Shown here: positions 45,067 to 54,212 of the stretch, piece by piece | Layout: each line of letters opens with the position of its first letter | Numbering within the stretch: the stretch's first letter is position 1 | From: Azospirillum doebereinerae | Lineage (GTDB): Bacteria > Pseudomonadota > Alphaproteobacteria > Azospirillales > Azospirillaceae | Direction of reading: 5' to 3' | Length of the DNA stretch: 64,000 nt | NCBI RefSeq assembly: GCF_003989665.1 | Contig: NZ_RZIJ01000001.1 | Location: 186,001 to 250,000 of the forward strand | Notes under the pieces: model-generated | Databases searched by the model: none | Told to the model about the DNA's origin: nothing | Seen by the model: only the letters and a program-made list of their open reading frames with translations | Program-made: the position numbers and the translations under genes

Positions 45067-45358
45067 CGCCAGAAATCCTGTCGCGCAAAGAGGCGCAAGG
45101 GTTGCGCATGAGGAGTGTCGGTGAATAGCAGACCGGCCCAGCCTTTGCCAGAGGAAGCTTGCCTTTCCCACCACGCGGAACGAGAGAAACGGCATGCGCG
45201 GGCACAGCACGACGCAGGATTGTTGCGCGGCAAGCTTTCCCGATCAGCGGTGGAACCCCTATCCGACGCCCCCTTGCCCGCATGCGTCATCGCCGCGCAT
45301 GGCGGGACACCGCTCGGTTGTTCATCCTCGCGAGTCCTCTCCCGAGCGGAGTTCCCGC

Positions 45359-47314
45359 ATGGCCGCCGAGCATCCCCTTATCCCCCGCGCCACCCTGTTC
45401 GGGGTCCCGGAACGCGCGACCGTCCGCCTGTCCCCGGACGGCCGCTGGCTGGCGTGGCACGGCCCCCACCAAGGCGCCTGCAACGTCTGGATCGCCCCGG
45501 CGGACGAGCCGGAGGCGGCGCGGCCGCTCACCACCCTGACCGGGCGGGGCGCGTCGGGCTGGCTGCTGCATTGGGCGGGCAACAGCCGGACCATCCTCTA
45601 CCTCGCCGACCGGAACGGCGACGAGAACTGGGTGGTGGTCGCGGTGGACCGGGAGACCGGCGCGGAGCGCGCCCTGTCGCCGCCGGGCGCCAGCGGGCTG
45701 ATCGAGATGTCCCTGGAGACCTGCAACCCCCGGCACCCCGACGCGGCCATCGTCGCGCACAACGCCCGCGACCCGCGCTGGTACGACAATCACCTGGTCG
45801 ACGTGCGGACCGGGGAAAGCCGGGAGCTGGTGCGGAACGAGTTCGGGTTCTCCAACGTCTGGTACGACCTGGACCTGCGCCCCCGCGTCGCCGCCCGCAT
45901 GCTCGGCGACGGCACGATGGAACTGCTGCGCCGCGACGGGGCCGGGGATGGGGACGGCGGCTGGACGCCCTTCGCCCGCGTCGAGCACGAGGATACCGAG
46001 GGCTTCGCCCTCTTCGCCGGAACGCGGGACAAGACGCTCGTCCACGTCCTCGATTCGACCGGCCGCGACACGCGGGCGCTCCAGAGCCTCGATCTGCGGA
46101 CCGGCGCCCGCACCCTGCTGTTCGCCCATGAGACCGCCGACGTCATCGACCTGTGGCCCGATGCGGACGGCGGCCCGCCGCTGGCCGTCATCGCCGAACC
46201 CGACCGGCGCGCGTGGACCTTCTTCGATGCGGAACTCGGCGCCGACCACGCGTGGCTGGCCGAACGGATCGGCGGCGAACCCTGGATCGCCGGGCACAGC
46301 ACCGACCTCTCCCGCATGGCGGTCTTCGCCGACCGCGACGACGGGCGCGGGCATTACTGGCTGTTCGACCGGCCGTCCCGCCGGCTCCGCCAGCTGTTCC
46401 CGCAACGCGAGGCGTTGCAGGCCCACAGCCTGCCGCCGATGCGGATCGAGCGGATGACAGCGCGCGACGGCTTGCCCCTGGTCAACGGCCTGATCCTGCC
46501 GTCGGGCGTGGCGGAACGCGCAGCGGGGCGCCCCGCCGAACCGCTTCCCATGGTGCTGCACGTCCATGGCGGCCCCTGGGGGCGGCAGTCCTGGGGGTTT
46601 CACCCCATCCTCCAATGGCTGGCCGACCGGGGCTACGCCGTGCTCAGCGTCAATTTCCGGGGCTCCACCGGCTTCGGCAAGGCCTTTCTCAACGCCGCCG
46701 ACGGCGAATGGGGCGCGGCGATGCACGACGACCTGATCGACGCCGTGGACTGGGCCGTCGCCGAGGGCATCGCCGACCCGGCGCGGGTCGCCATCTTCGG
46801 CGCCAGCTACGGCGGCTACGCGGCGCTGGCCGGGCTGACCTTCACCCCGGAGGTCTTCGCCTGCGCGGTCGATCTGGTCGGCCCGGCCAACCTGATCACC
46901 TTGCTGGAAACCGCTCCTCCCAACTGGATGTCCTGGCGCCCCGTGCTGCTGCGGCGGGTCGGCGGCGATCCGGCGACGGAGGACGGGCGTGCGTTCCTGT
47001 GGGCGCGTTCGCCGCTGTCGCGGGTGGACGCGATCCGCCGGCCGCTGCTGATCGCGCAGGGCGCCAACGACGTCCGGGTCAATCGCGACGAGTCCGACCG
47101 GATCTTCGCGGCCATGCGGGAGCGCGGCCTGCCGGCGACCTACCTGCTGTTCCCGGACGAGGGGCATTGGCTGGCCCGGCCGGAGAACCGGCTGGCCTTC
47201 CACGCCGTCGCCGAGGCCTTCCTCGCCCGCCATCTCGGCGGCCGGGCGGAGCCGGTCGGCGACGCTTTCGCCGGATCGAGCATCGTCGTTCAACCGGGCA
47301 GCGCCCCCTTGTGA
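45359..47314 (+). CDS. S9 family prolyl oligopeptidase-like peptidase
   Basis: A 651-aa protein with an N-terminal beta-propeller (about 1-380; repeated WD-like blades such as VRLSPDGRWLAW) and a C-terminal alpha/beta hydrolase domain. The catalytic Ser is in FGASYGGYAALAG, the Asp in QGANDVRVN and the His in PDEGHWLARPENR. LHVHGGPWGRQSWGF forms the oxyanion loop. It probably cleaves short peptides in the cytoplasm, as no signal peptide is seen. ATG 45359 is preceded by CGGAG 8 nt away. The S9C/acylaminoacyl-peptidase subgroup is likely but not certain. Confidence 0.9.
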   Translation: MAAEHPLIPRATLFGVPERATVRLSPDGRWLAWHGPHQGACNVWIAPADEPEAARPLTTLTGRGASGWLLHWAGNSRTILYLADRNGDENWVVVAVDRETGAERALSPPGASGLIEMSLETCNPRHPDAAIVAHNARDPRWYDNHLVDVRTGESRELVRNEFGFSNVWYDLDLRPRVAARMLGDGTMELLRRDGAGDGDGGWTPFARVEHEDTEGFALFAGTRDKTLVHVLDSTGRDTRALQSLDLRTGARTLLFAHETADVIDLWPDADGGPPLAVIAEPDRRAWTFFDAELGADHAWLAERIGGEPWIAGHSTDLSRMAVFADRDDGRGHYWLFDRPSRRLRQLFPQREALQAHSLPPMRIERMTARDGLPLVNGLILPSGVAERAAGRPAEPLPMVLHVHGGPWGRQSWGFHPILQWLADRGYAVLSVNFRGSTGFGKAFLNAADGEWGAAMHDDLIDAVDWAVAEGIADPARVAIFGASYGGYAALAGLTFTPEVFACAVDLVGPANLITLLETAPPNWMSWRPVLLRRVGGDPATEDGRAFLWARSPLSRVDAIRRPLLIAQGANDVRVNRDESDRIFAAMRERGLPATYLLFPDEGHWLARPENRLAFHAVAEAFLARHLGGRAEPVGDAFAGSSIVVQPGSAPL

Positions 47315-47316
47315 AG

Positions 47317-47341
47317 GCCCGCCACGCTTGATGCGGCGGGC
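47317..47341 (+). terminator. Hairpin after the S9 peptidase gene
   Basis: GCCCGCC (47317-47323) pairs with GGCGGGC (47335-47341) just after the stop codon at 47314. It is short and without a T-run, so termination is tentative; the next gene begins about 60 bp later. Confidence 0.4.
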
Positions 47342-47375
47342 GAGCTCCCCTACCAAGGGGGCTCCCGCCGCATCC

Positions 47376-49013
47376 ATGGTCCGCGTCATGCCGCCCTTCC
47401 CCACCGGCCTCCAGGCCGACCGCACCGCCCGCCGCCTGGGCTGGGCCTTCCTGCTGCTGGCCCCGTTCGCCTACGGCGCGCTGACGCTGGGATTCGGCAT
47501 GGACGCCAACTGGGACCTGCGAAACTACCACTGGTACAACGGCTACGCGCTGCTGACCGGGCGGATCGGCTTCGACCTGCTGCCGGCGCAGATGCCGACC
47601 TTCTACAACCCGCTGCTCGACGTGCCGTTCTTCCTGCTGGCCGACCGGCTGCCGGCGCGGGTGGCGGGCTTTGTCTGGGGATCGCTCCAGGGCGTCAACC
47701 TGTCGCTGCTGTTCCTGCTGGCCTCGTCCTGCCTTCAGAACGCTCCGGCCTTGCAACGGACCCTGATGGCCGTGGCGCTGGCGGCGATGGGGAGCTTGGG
47801 TGGCGGGACGCTGGGGCTGATCGGCACGACCTTCCACGACAACCTCGTCAGCCTGGGCGTGCTGGGAGCCCTGGTCGTCGTGGCGCGCGGGCTGCCGGGG
47901 ATCCTCGACGGGCGGCCCCTGCCCGCCTTCGGCCGGGTCGCGGCGGCCGGGTTGCTGGCCGGGGCGGCGATGGGGATGAAAAACCCGACGGTGATCTACG
48001 CGGTCGGCCTCTGCCTTGCCTTCCTGGCGCTGCCGGCGCGGCCATGGCGGCGGCTGTGGCTGGCCTTCTTCTTCGGGATCGGCGTGCTGGGCGGGCTGGC
48101 GCTGTGCGGCGGCTTCTGGATGGCCCATCTGTGGGTCGAGTACGGGAATCCGATCTTCCCCCACATGAACCACGTCTTCAAATCGCCCTTCGCCGCGATC
48201 TCCGACTATGTGAACGTCAGCTTCTTTCCGCCGTCCAAAGTGGCACGGGTGTTCTTCCCCTTCGTCTTCACCTTCATCCCCCTGACCGTGGGCGAGGTGG
48301 ATTTCTTCGACGCGCGGGTGCTGGCGCTGTTCGTTCTGGTTCCGGTCGGAGCCTTGGCCGCCCTCGCCACGCGGTCGTCACGCCCGCGCAACGACTGGCT
48401 GACCGAGGCCCCGGCGACGCGCTACCTGCTGGTCGCGCTGTCGGTCACCTACGCGCTGTGGGTGGCGATGTTCTGCATCTACCGCTACCTCGTGCCGGTG
48501 GAGATGCTGGCCCCGCTGGCGCTGGTCATGGCGGTCGGGCTGCTGCCGCTGGCCCGGCGGCTGCGCATCGGCCTCGCCGCCGGGCTGCTGGTGCTGCTGC
48601 AACTGACCGCCCAGCCGGCCGATTGGGGCCGCGTCTCCTGGGCCGACCGCTGGGTGACCGCCGAGGTGCCGCCCATCGCCGATCCCGACAACACCATGGT
48701 GCTGATGGCCGGTTACTGGGCGATCGCCCACGTCGTGCCGTCCCTGCCGCCACGCATGCCGGTGGTGCGCATCCAGTCGAATTTCCTGCAGCCGGATTCG
48801 GTCGGGAACGGCTATCTCGCCATCCTGAAGGACAAGGTGGCGGCCCATCGCGGCGGCTTCCTGATGCTCAGCACCATTCCCGACACCGCCGGGGCCGCGA
48901 CGGCGGCGGCGCTGCTGGACTTGCGGCTGGACACGACCTCCTGCCGGCCGATTCCCAACAATCTGGGGGAAACCCTGAACCTCTGCGCGGTCGAACGCAC
49001 GGCGATGGAATAA
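47376..49013 (+). CDS. Polytopic membrane protein, putative GT-C glycosyltransferase (GtrC-like)
   Basis: A 545-aa protein with about ten transmembrane helices. The first periplasmic loop carries the acidic pattern FGMDANWDLRNYHWYNGYAL, typical of GT-C fold transferases that use polyprenyl-phosphate sugars. A soluble C-terminal domain of about 110 residues (AEVPPIADPDNTMVLMAGYW onwards) faces the periplasm. The downstream genes for a GT2 enzyme and a GtrA flippase support a role as the final transferase that adds the flipped sugar to an envelope glycan. The start is uncertain between 47328, 47376 and 47388; 47376 is preferred on position. The acceptor is unknown. Confidence 0.75.
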   Translation: MVRVMPPFPTGLQADRTARRLGWAFLLLAPFAYGALTLGFGMDANWDLRNYHWYNGYALLTGRIGFDLLPAQMPTFYNPLLDVPFFLLADRLPARVAGFVWGSLQGVNLSLLFLLASSCLQNAPALQRTLMAVALAAMGSLGGGTLGLIGTTFHDNLVSLGVLGALVVVARGLPGILDGRPLPAFGRVAAAGLLAGAAMGMKNPTVIYAVGLCLAFLALPARPWRRLWLAFFFGIGVLGGLALCGGFWMAHLWVEYGNPIFPHMNHVFKSPFAAISDYVNVSFFPPSKVARVFFPFVFTFIPLTVGEVDFFDARVLALFVLVPVGALAALATRSSRPRNDWLTEAPATRYLLVALSVTYALWVAMFCIYRYLVPVEMLAPLALVMAVGLLPLARRLRIGLAAGLLVLLQLTAQPADWGRVSWADRWVTAEVPPIADPDNTMVLMAGYWAIAHVVPSLPPRMPVVRIQSNFLQPDSVGNGYLAILKDKVAAHRGGFLMLSTIPDTAGAATAAALLDLRLDTTSCRPIPNNLGETLNLCAVERTAME

Positions 49014-49067
49014 ACGCGGGCTTTGTGCTGTTTATCCCGGCATCGACACCGCGCAAAGCACCCCGCC

Positions 49068-50096
49068 ATGACCGTCACGACCATCGACCGCCCCGTCGCC
49101 GACAGCGCCGCCGACACCGGCGCCTTGGCCACCCCCATGGCCAACGCCGCGCCGGCCGTGGCGGTGCTGATCCCTTGCTACAACGAGGAGGCGGCCATCG
49201 GCGCCGTCGTCCGCGACTTCCGCGCGGCGCTGCCCGACGCGACGGTCTACGTCTACGACAACAACTCGTCCGACCGCACGGTCGAGGCGGCGCGCGCCGC
49301 CGGCGCCATCGTCCGCCACGAGCCGTTGCAGGGCAAGGGCAACGTGATGCGCCGGATGTTCTCGGACATCGAGGCCGATGTCTACGTGCTGGTCGACGGC
49401 GACGACACCTACCACGCGGCCTCGGCCCCGCTGCTGGTGAAGCGGTTGTGGGAGGACCAGCTCGACATGGTCAACGGAGCGCGGGTGACCGACATCGTCG
49501 CCGCCTACCGCCCCGGCCACCGCTTCGGCAACCTGCTGCTGACCGGCATGGTCGCCAACATCTTCGGCAGCCGCATCCAGGACATGCTGTCGGGCTACCG
49601 GGTGTTCTCGCGGCGATTCGTGAAGTCCTTCCCGGCGCTGTCCAGCGGCTTCGAAACGGAAACCGAGCTGACCGTCCACGCGCTGGAACTGCGCATGCCG
49701 ATCACCGAGATCAAGACCCCCTACAAGGACCGCCCGCCCGGCTCGCACAGCAAGCTCAACACCATCCGCGACGGTGTCCGCATCCTGAAGACCATCCTCA
49801 TCCTGGTGAAGGAGGAGCGGCCGATGCCCTTCTTCTTCGCCATCTTCGCGGCGCTGGCGGCGGCGGCGGTGATCCTGGCCTGGCCGGTGCTGGCGACCTA
49901 CGTCCAGACCGGGCTGGTGCCGCGCTTCCCCACCGCGCTGCTGTCCACCGGGCTGATGCTGCTGGGCTTCCTCAGCCTGACCTGCGGGCTGATCCTCGAC
50001 ACGGTGACGCTCGGCCGGCGCGAGGCCAAGCGCATGCGCTACCTGTCGATCCCGGCGCCGGGCAACCACCCGCCGCTGGCCGGCGGCCGTCCGTGA
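49068..50096 (+). CDS. Membrane-anchored GT2 glycosyltransferase (GtrB/DPM1-like)
   Basis: A 342-aa protein with an N-terminal GT-A domain: VAVLIPCYNEEAAIGAVVRD, the DNNSSDRT segment, and VLVDGDDTYHA with the metal-binding DGD. SGYRVFSRRFVKSFP and TPYKDRPPGSHSKLNT are characteristic of polyprenyl-phosphate glycosyltransferases. Two C-terminal transmembrane helices (about 255-280 and 290-315) anchor it as in GtrB. It likely transfers a hexose from a nucleotide sugar to undecaprenyl phosphate at the cytoplasmic face. Its stop overlaps the GTG start of the GtrA-like gene (GTGA at 50093). Confidence 0.9.
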   Translation: MTVTTIDRPVADSAADTGALATPMANAAPAVAVLIPCYNEEAAIGAVVRDFRAALPDATVYVYDNNSSDRTVEAARAAGAIVRHEPLQGKGNVMRRMFSDIEADVYVLVDGDDTYHAASAPLLVKRLWEDQLDMVNGARVTDIVAAYRPGHRFGNLLLTGMVANIFGSRIQDMLSGYRVFSRRFVKSFPALSSGFETETELTVHALELRMPITEIKTPYKDRPPGSHSKLNTIRDGVRILKTILILVKEERPMPFFFAIFAALAAAAVILAWPVLATYVQTGLVPRFPTALLSTGLMLLGFLSLTCGLILDTVTLGRREAKRMRYLSIPAPGNHPPLAGGRP

Positions 50097-50515
50097 CGGT
50101 CGGCCTGCTGGACAGCCGGCTCGGCCGGCTGGGGGTGCAGTTCGGCAAGTTCGGACTCGTCGGGATCGTCGGATTGCTCGTCGACATGGCGGTGCTCTAC
50201 GCCGGGCTGGCGCTCGGGCTGGAGTTCTTCGCCGCCCGCATCCCGTCCTTCCTCGCCGCCGCGACGACGACCTGGGCGCTGAACCGGGCCTTCACCTTCA
50301 AGGGCGCGGCGGACGAGCCGCTGCACCGGCAATGGGCCAAGTTCATCGCCGCCAACGCCTTCGGCGGGGTGGTGAATTACGCCGTCTCGGTCGGGCTGGA
50401 GGCCAACGTCGGCGTGGTCGGCGCCCACCCGTTCCTGGCCGTGGCCGCTGGCTCCATCGCCGGGATGCTGTTCAACTTCGCGGCGTCCAAGCATCTGGTC
50501 TTCAAAGGCGCGTAG
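50093..50515 (+). CDS. GtrA family flippase-like protein
   Basis: A 140-aa protein with four transmembrane helices of the GtrA family: QFGKFGLVGIVGLLVDMAVL, ATTTWALNRAFTFKG, FGGVVNYAVSVGLEA, and GMLFNFAASKHLVFKG. GtrA-type proteins are thought to flip polyprenyl-phosphate-linked sugars across the inner membrane. Translation starts at GTG 50093, overlapping the GT2 stop by 4 bp, so the two are coupled. With the GT-C-like and GT2 genes it completes a module resembling gtrABC O-antigen modification operons. Confidence 0.9.
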   Translation: MTVGLLDSRLGRLGVQFGKFGLVGIVGLLVDMAVLYAGLALGLEFFAARIPSFLAAATTTWALNRAFTFKGAADEPLHRQWAKFIAANAFGGVVNYAVSVGLEANVGVVGAHPFLAVAAGSIAGMLFNFAASKHLVFKGA

Positions 50516-50592
50516 AACAGGACGAAGAGGAGGGCTGGTCTGCACGCCGGCCGTCTGGACTTGGGTGGCCGTCTCGCCATATAACGGCGATC

Positions 50593-51432
50593 ATGACCCG
50601 CGAATTCCTGAAGATGCACGGGCTCGGCAACGACTTCGTCGTGATCGACGCCCGCTCCACGCCGTACTCCCCGGCCGCCGCCGAGGTGCGCGCCATCGCC
50701 GACCGCCGCACCGGCGTGGGCTGCGACCAGTTCATCGTGCTGGAGCCGTCGAAACTTCCGGGCGCCGCCGGGTTCATGCGCATCCGCAACGCCGACGGCA
50801 GCGAGGCCGGGGCCTGCGGCAACGCGTCCCGCTGCATCGGCTGGCTGCTGCTGGAGGAATCCGGCGCCGATCGCGCCAGCTTCGAGACCGCCGCCGGCCT
50901 GCTCCACGCGTCGCGCGCCGACCATGGCCGCATCACCGTGGACATGGGGCCGCCGCGCCTGGATTGGGACGCGATCCCGCTGGCCGCGCCCGCCGACACG
51001 CTGCGGGTCGCGGCGGTTGAGCACGCCGGCTTCGCCGGTCCGGTCGCCGTCAACATGGGCAACCCGCACGCCGTCTTCTTCGTGGACGACGCCGAGGCCG
51101 TGCCGCTCGACGAGGTCGGCCCGGTGTTCGAGAACCACCCCGCCTTCCCCGAGCGCGCGAACATCGAGTTCGCCCAGGTGCTCTCGCCCACCGCCATCCG
51201 AATGCGGGTGTGGGAGCGCGGGGCGGGCGTCACCCAGGCCTGCGGCAGCGGCTCCTGCGCGACGCTGGTCGCGGCGGTGCGGCGCGGCCTGACCGCGCGC
51301 AAGGCCGACATCCTCCTCGACGGCGGCACCCTGACCATCGAGTGGACCGAGGACGACCGCGTCCTGATGACCGGCCCGGTGGCGCTGAGCTTCAGCGGCC
51401 GGCTGTCAGCCGAGATGGTCGCGGGATTGTGA
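50593..51432 (+). CDS. dapF: Diaminopimelate epimerase
   Basis: Converts LL- to meso-diaminopimelate for lysine and peptidoglycan. The 279-aa length is standard. The two catalytic cysteines lie in ADGSEAGACGNASRC and QACGSGSCATL. MHGLGNDFVVIDAR at the N-terminus is the family hallmark. ATG 50593 starts directly at MTREFLKMHGLGND. It precedes mtaB by 33 bp and ftsY further on, an order conserved in alphaproteobacteria, so cotranscription is likely. Confidence 0.98.
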   Translation: MTREFLKMHGLGNDFVVIDARSTPYSPAAAEVRAIADRRTGVGCDQFIVLEPSKLPGAAGFMRIRNADGSEAGACGNASRCIGWLLLEESGADRASFETAAGLLHASRADHGRITVDMGPPRLDWDAIPLAAPADTLRVAAVEHAGFAGPVAVNMGNPHAVFFVDDAEAVPLDEVGPVFENHPAFPERANIEFAQVLSPTAIRMRVWERGAGVTQACGSGSCATLVAAVRRGLTARKADILLDGGTLTIEWTEDDRVLMTGPVALSFSGRLSAEMVAGL

Positions 51433-51465
51433 CCGGTTCTCCCCTGCCCGGCGAAGGGATCCGCC

Positions 51466-52734
51466 ATGCCCGATGATCTGCGTCTGAAGGCCGCCGAGCC
51501 GGAGATCGTCACCTTCGGCTGCCGGCTGAACACCTACGAATCCGAGGTGATGCGCAACCACGCCCGCAACGCCGGGCTGGACGACGTCGTCATCGTCAAC
51601 ACCTGCGCCGTCACCTCGGAAGCCGAGCGGCAGGCCCGCCAGACCATCCGCAAGCTGCGGCGCGAGCGGCCCGGCGCCCGCATCGTCGTCACCGGCTGCG
51701 CCGCCCAGATCGACCCGCAGCGCTTCGCGGCGATGCCCGAGGTCGATCAGGTCATCGGCAACCAGGAAAAGCTCCAGCCGGAAAGCTGGGGCCTCGCCCC
51801 GGCCGAGAAGGTGCTGGTCAACGACATCATGTCGGTCAAGGAGACCGCCGGTCACCTGATCGGCGGCTTCGAGGACCGCGCCCGCGCCTTCGTCCAGGTC
51901 CAGCAGGGCTGCGACCACCGCTGCACCTTCTGCATCATCCCCTACGGGCGCGGGCCTTCGCGCTCCGTCCCAATGGGCGGGGTGGTGGAGCAGGTCCAGG
52001 CCCTGGTCAAGGCCGGCTACAACGAGGTCGTGCTGTCCGGCGTCGACATCACCAGCTACGGCCCCGACCTGCCGGGCAATCCCTCACTCGGGCAGATGGT
52101 GCGCCGTCTGCTGGCCTGCGTGCCGGAGCTGCCGCGCCTGCGCCTGTCCTCGCTCGACTGCATCGAGATGGATGAGGATCTCTGGCGCCTGATCGAGACC
52201 GAGCCGCGGCTGATGCCGCACCTGCACCTGTCGCTCCAGGCCGGCGACGACATGATCCTCAAGCGCATGAAGCGCCGCCACGGCCGCGCCGACGCCGTCG
52301 CCTTCTGCCGACGGGTGCGGGCTCTGCGCCCCGACGTGGTGTTCGGCGCCGATTTCATCGCCGGTTTCCCGACGGAGACCGAGGAGATGTTCGAGAACAC
52401 CCTGCGGCTGGTCGAGGAGTGCGGCCTGACCTGGCTGCACGTCTTCCCCTACAGCCCGCGCCCCGGCACGCCCGCCGCCCGCATGCCGCAGATCGACGGT
52501 TCCGTCCGCAAGGAGCGCGCCGCCCGTCTGCGCGCGGTCGGCGCCGAGGCGGAGGCCCGCACCCTGGCCTCCCTGATCGGCCGCACCGCGAGCGTGCTGG
52601 TCGAGAAGGATGATCTCGGCCGCACCGAGCATTTCGCCGAAATCCGTCTGGGCGCGGTGCACCCGCCCGGCTCGCTGGTGCGCACCGCGATCACCGGAAT
52701 TGTGGACGGCAAGCTCGTCGGCACCCCTCTTTAA
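51466..52734 (+). CDS. mtaB: tRNA t6A37 methylthiotransferase MtaB
   Basis: A radical-SAM methylthiotransferase of 422 aa that converts t6A to ms2t6A at position 37 of ANN-decoding tRNAs. The N-terminal UPF0004 domain holds cluster cysteines C19 (TFGCRLN), C47 (VNTCAVT) and C78 (VTGCAAQ). The radical-SAM motif CDHRCTFC places C149, C153 and C156. The C-terminal TRAM domain (about 360-420) binds tRNA. The FGCRLN-type N-terminus distinguishes MtaB from MiaB and RimO. It lies between dapF and ftsY. Confidence 0.95.
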   Translation: MPDDLRLKAAEPEIVTFGCRLNTYESEVMRNHARNAGLDDVVIVNTCAVTSEAERQARQTIRKLRRERPGARIVVTGCAAQIDPQRFAAMPEVDQVIGNQEKLQPESWGLAPAEKVLVNDIMSVKETAGHLIGGFEDRARAFVQVQQGCDHRCTFCIIPYGRGPSRSVPMGGVVEQVQALVKAGYNEVVLSGVDITSYGPDLPGNPSLGQMVRRLLACVPELPRLRLSSLDCIEMDEDLWRLIETEPRLMPHLHLSLQAGDDMILKRMKRRHGRADAVAFCRRVRALRPDVVFGADFIAGFPTETEEMFENTLRLVEECGLTWLHVFPYSPRPGTPAARMPQIDGSVRKERAARLRAVGAEAEARTLASLIGRTASVLVEKDDLGRTEHFAEIRLGAVHPPGSLVRTAITGIVDGKLVGTPL

Positions 52735-52749
52735 AAAATCGGACATCCC

Positions 52750-54105
52750 ATGATCCTGCGTTGGTTCGGCCGCAAGAAGCCCGAAGAGGACTCCCGCCAG
52801 GACGAGGCCCTCAACCCCGCGCCCCAGCCCAGCCCGGAACCGGACGCGCTCACGCCCCAGCCGGAACCGGACGCCGAGCCGCCGGCCGCCGACCCCGCGT
52901 CGCCTGAGGAACCCGTCAAAAAGGGCTGGTTCTCCCGCTTCACGGAAGGGCTGACGAAGACCGAGGAGCCCCGCAAGGAGGACGCTCTCCCGCCGGAAAC
53001 GGAACCCGCTCCGGTGCCGCCGGAGACTGCCGCACCCGCGCCAGACCCCGTCATTCCGGAACCGACGCCCGAACCGCCGCCTGTGGCTGAACCGGCCGGC
53101 GAGCCCATCGCCACCCTGGAACCGGAGCCGGAGGCCGAGGATGCCGAACCGCTGCCGGCGCTGGAAGAGGCGCCGCCGACCAAGAAGGGCTGGTTCTCCC
53201 GCCTCAAGGAAGGCTTGGCGAAATCCTCGTCCAAGCTGACCGACGGCATCACCGGCATCTTCACCAAGCGCAAGTTGGACGACGAGGCGCTGGAGGAGTT
53301 GGAGGATCTGCTGATCACCGCCGACCTCGGCCCCGCCACGGCGGCCAAGGTCACGGCGGAGCTGGCGCGCACCCGCTTCGGCAAGGAAGTTTCCCCCGAG
53401 GAGGTCAAGGCCACGCTGGCCGCCGAGGTGACGAAGATCGTCGGCCCGGTGGCCAAGCCCCTGGTGATCGACCCGGCGCTCAAGCCGCACGTCATCCTGG
53501 TGGTCGGCGTCAACGGCACCGGCAAGACGACGACCATCGGCAAGCTGGCCCGCCAGTTCCGCGCCGAGGGCAAGACGGTGATGCTGGCCGCCGGCGACAC
53601 CTTCCGCGCCGCCGCCGTCAGCCAGTTGAAGATCTGGGGCGAGCGCACCGGTTGCCCGGTCGTCTCGCGCGACACCGGGGCGGACGCCGCCGGCCTCGCC
53701 TACGACGCCGTGGAGCGGGCGCGGGCCGAAGCCGTGGACGTCCTGCTGATCGACACCGCCGGCCGCCTGCAGAACAAGGCCGGGCTTATGGACGAGTTAC
53801 GCAAGATCGTCCGCGTCATCAAGAAGGTGGACGAGACCGCCCCCCACACCACCCTGCTGACCCTGGACGCCACCACCGGCCAGAACGCCCATTCGCAGGT
53901 CGAGATTTTCCGCGACATGGTCAGCGTCAACGGCCTGATCCTGACCAAGCTGGACGGCTCGGCGCGCGGTGGCGTGCTGGTCTCGCTGGCCGAAAAGTTC
54001 AAGCTGCCGGTCCACGCCATCGGCGTCGGCGAGGGCGTCTATGATTTGCGCCCGTTCGACGCGGAGGCCTTCGCCAAGTCCCTGATGGGGCTGGAAACGA
54101 ACTAA
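52750..54105 (+). CDS. ftsY: Signal recognition particle receptor FtsY
   Basis: A 451-aa SRP-receptor GTPase that docks SRP-ribosome complexes at the inner membrane. The C-terminal NG domain (about 165-450) has the G1 loop GVNGTGKTTTIGKLA, DTFRAAA, DTAGRLQNK and TKLDGSARGG. The N-terminal acidic A domain is rich in Pro/Glu. It contains a duplicated basic-amphipathic segment: KKGWFSRFTEGLTK (57-70) and KKGWFSRLKEGLAK (145-158). The second sits where the membrane-targeting helix is expected; the first is an extra copy. A further WFGRKK lies at the N-terminus. The gene follows mtaB by 15 bp. Confidence 0.97.
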   Translation: MILRWFGRKKPEEDSRQDEALNPAPQPSPEPDALTPQPEPDAEPPAADPASPEEPVKKGWFSRFTEGLTKTEEPRKEDALPPETEPAPVPPETAAPAPDPVIPEPTPEPPPVAEPAGEPIATLEPEPEAEDAEPLPALEEAPPTKKGWFSRLKEGLAKSSSKLTDGITGIFTKRKLDDEALEELEDLLITADLGPATAAKVTAELARTRFGKEVSPEEVKATLAAEVTKIVGPVAKPLVIDPALKPHVILVVGVNGTGKTTTIGKLARQFRAEGKTVMLAAGDTFRAAAVSQLKIWGERTGCPVVSRDTGADAAGLAYDAVERARAEAVDVLLIDTAGRLQNKAGLMDELRKIVRVIKKVDETAPHTTLLTLDATTGQNAHSQVEIFRDMVSVNGLILTKLDGSARGGVLVSLAEKFKLPVHAIGVGEGVYDLRPFDAEAFAKSLMGLETN

Positions 54106-54212
54106 CGGCAGGCCGGGAGGCCGCTTGGAGAAACCTGCCTTCGCGTATCGCTGAGGCAGGCTCCAAATCATCCGCATTGTCCCGCTTTGGGGACCGAGGC
54201 TACATCGGCCTC

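Noticed and set aside
45067..45358. A leucine attenuator leader upstream of leuD
   Set aside because: No short frame rich in Leu codons followed by alternative hairpins could be found on the minus strand.
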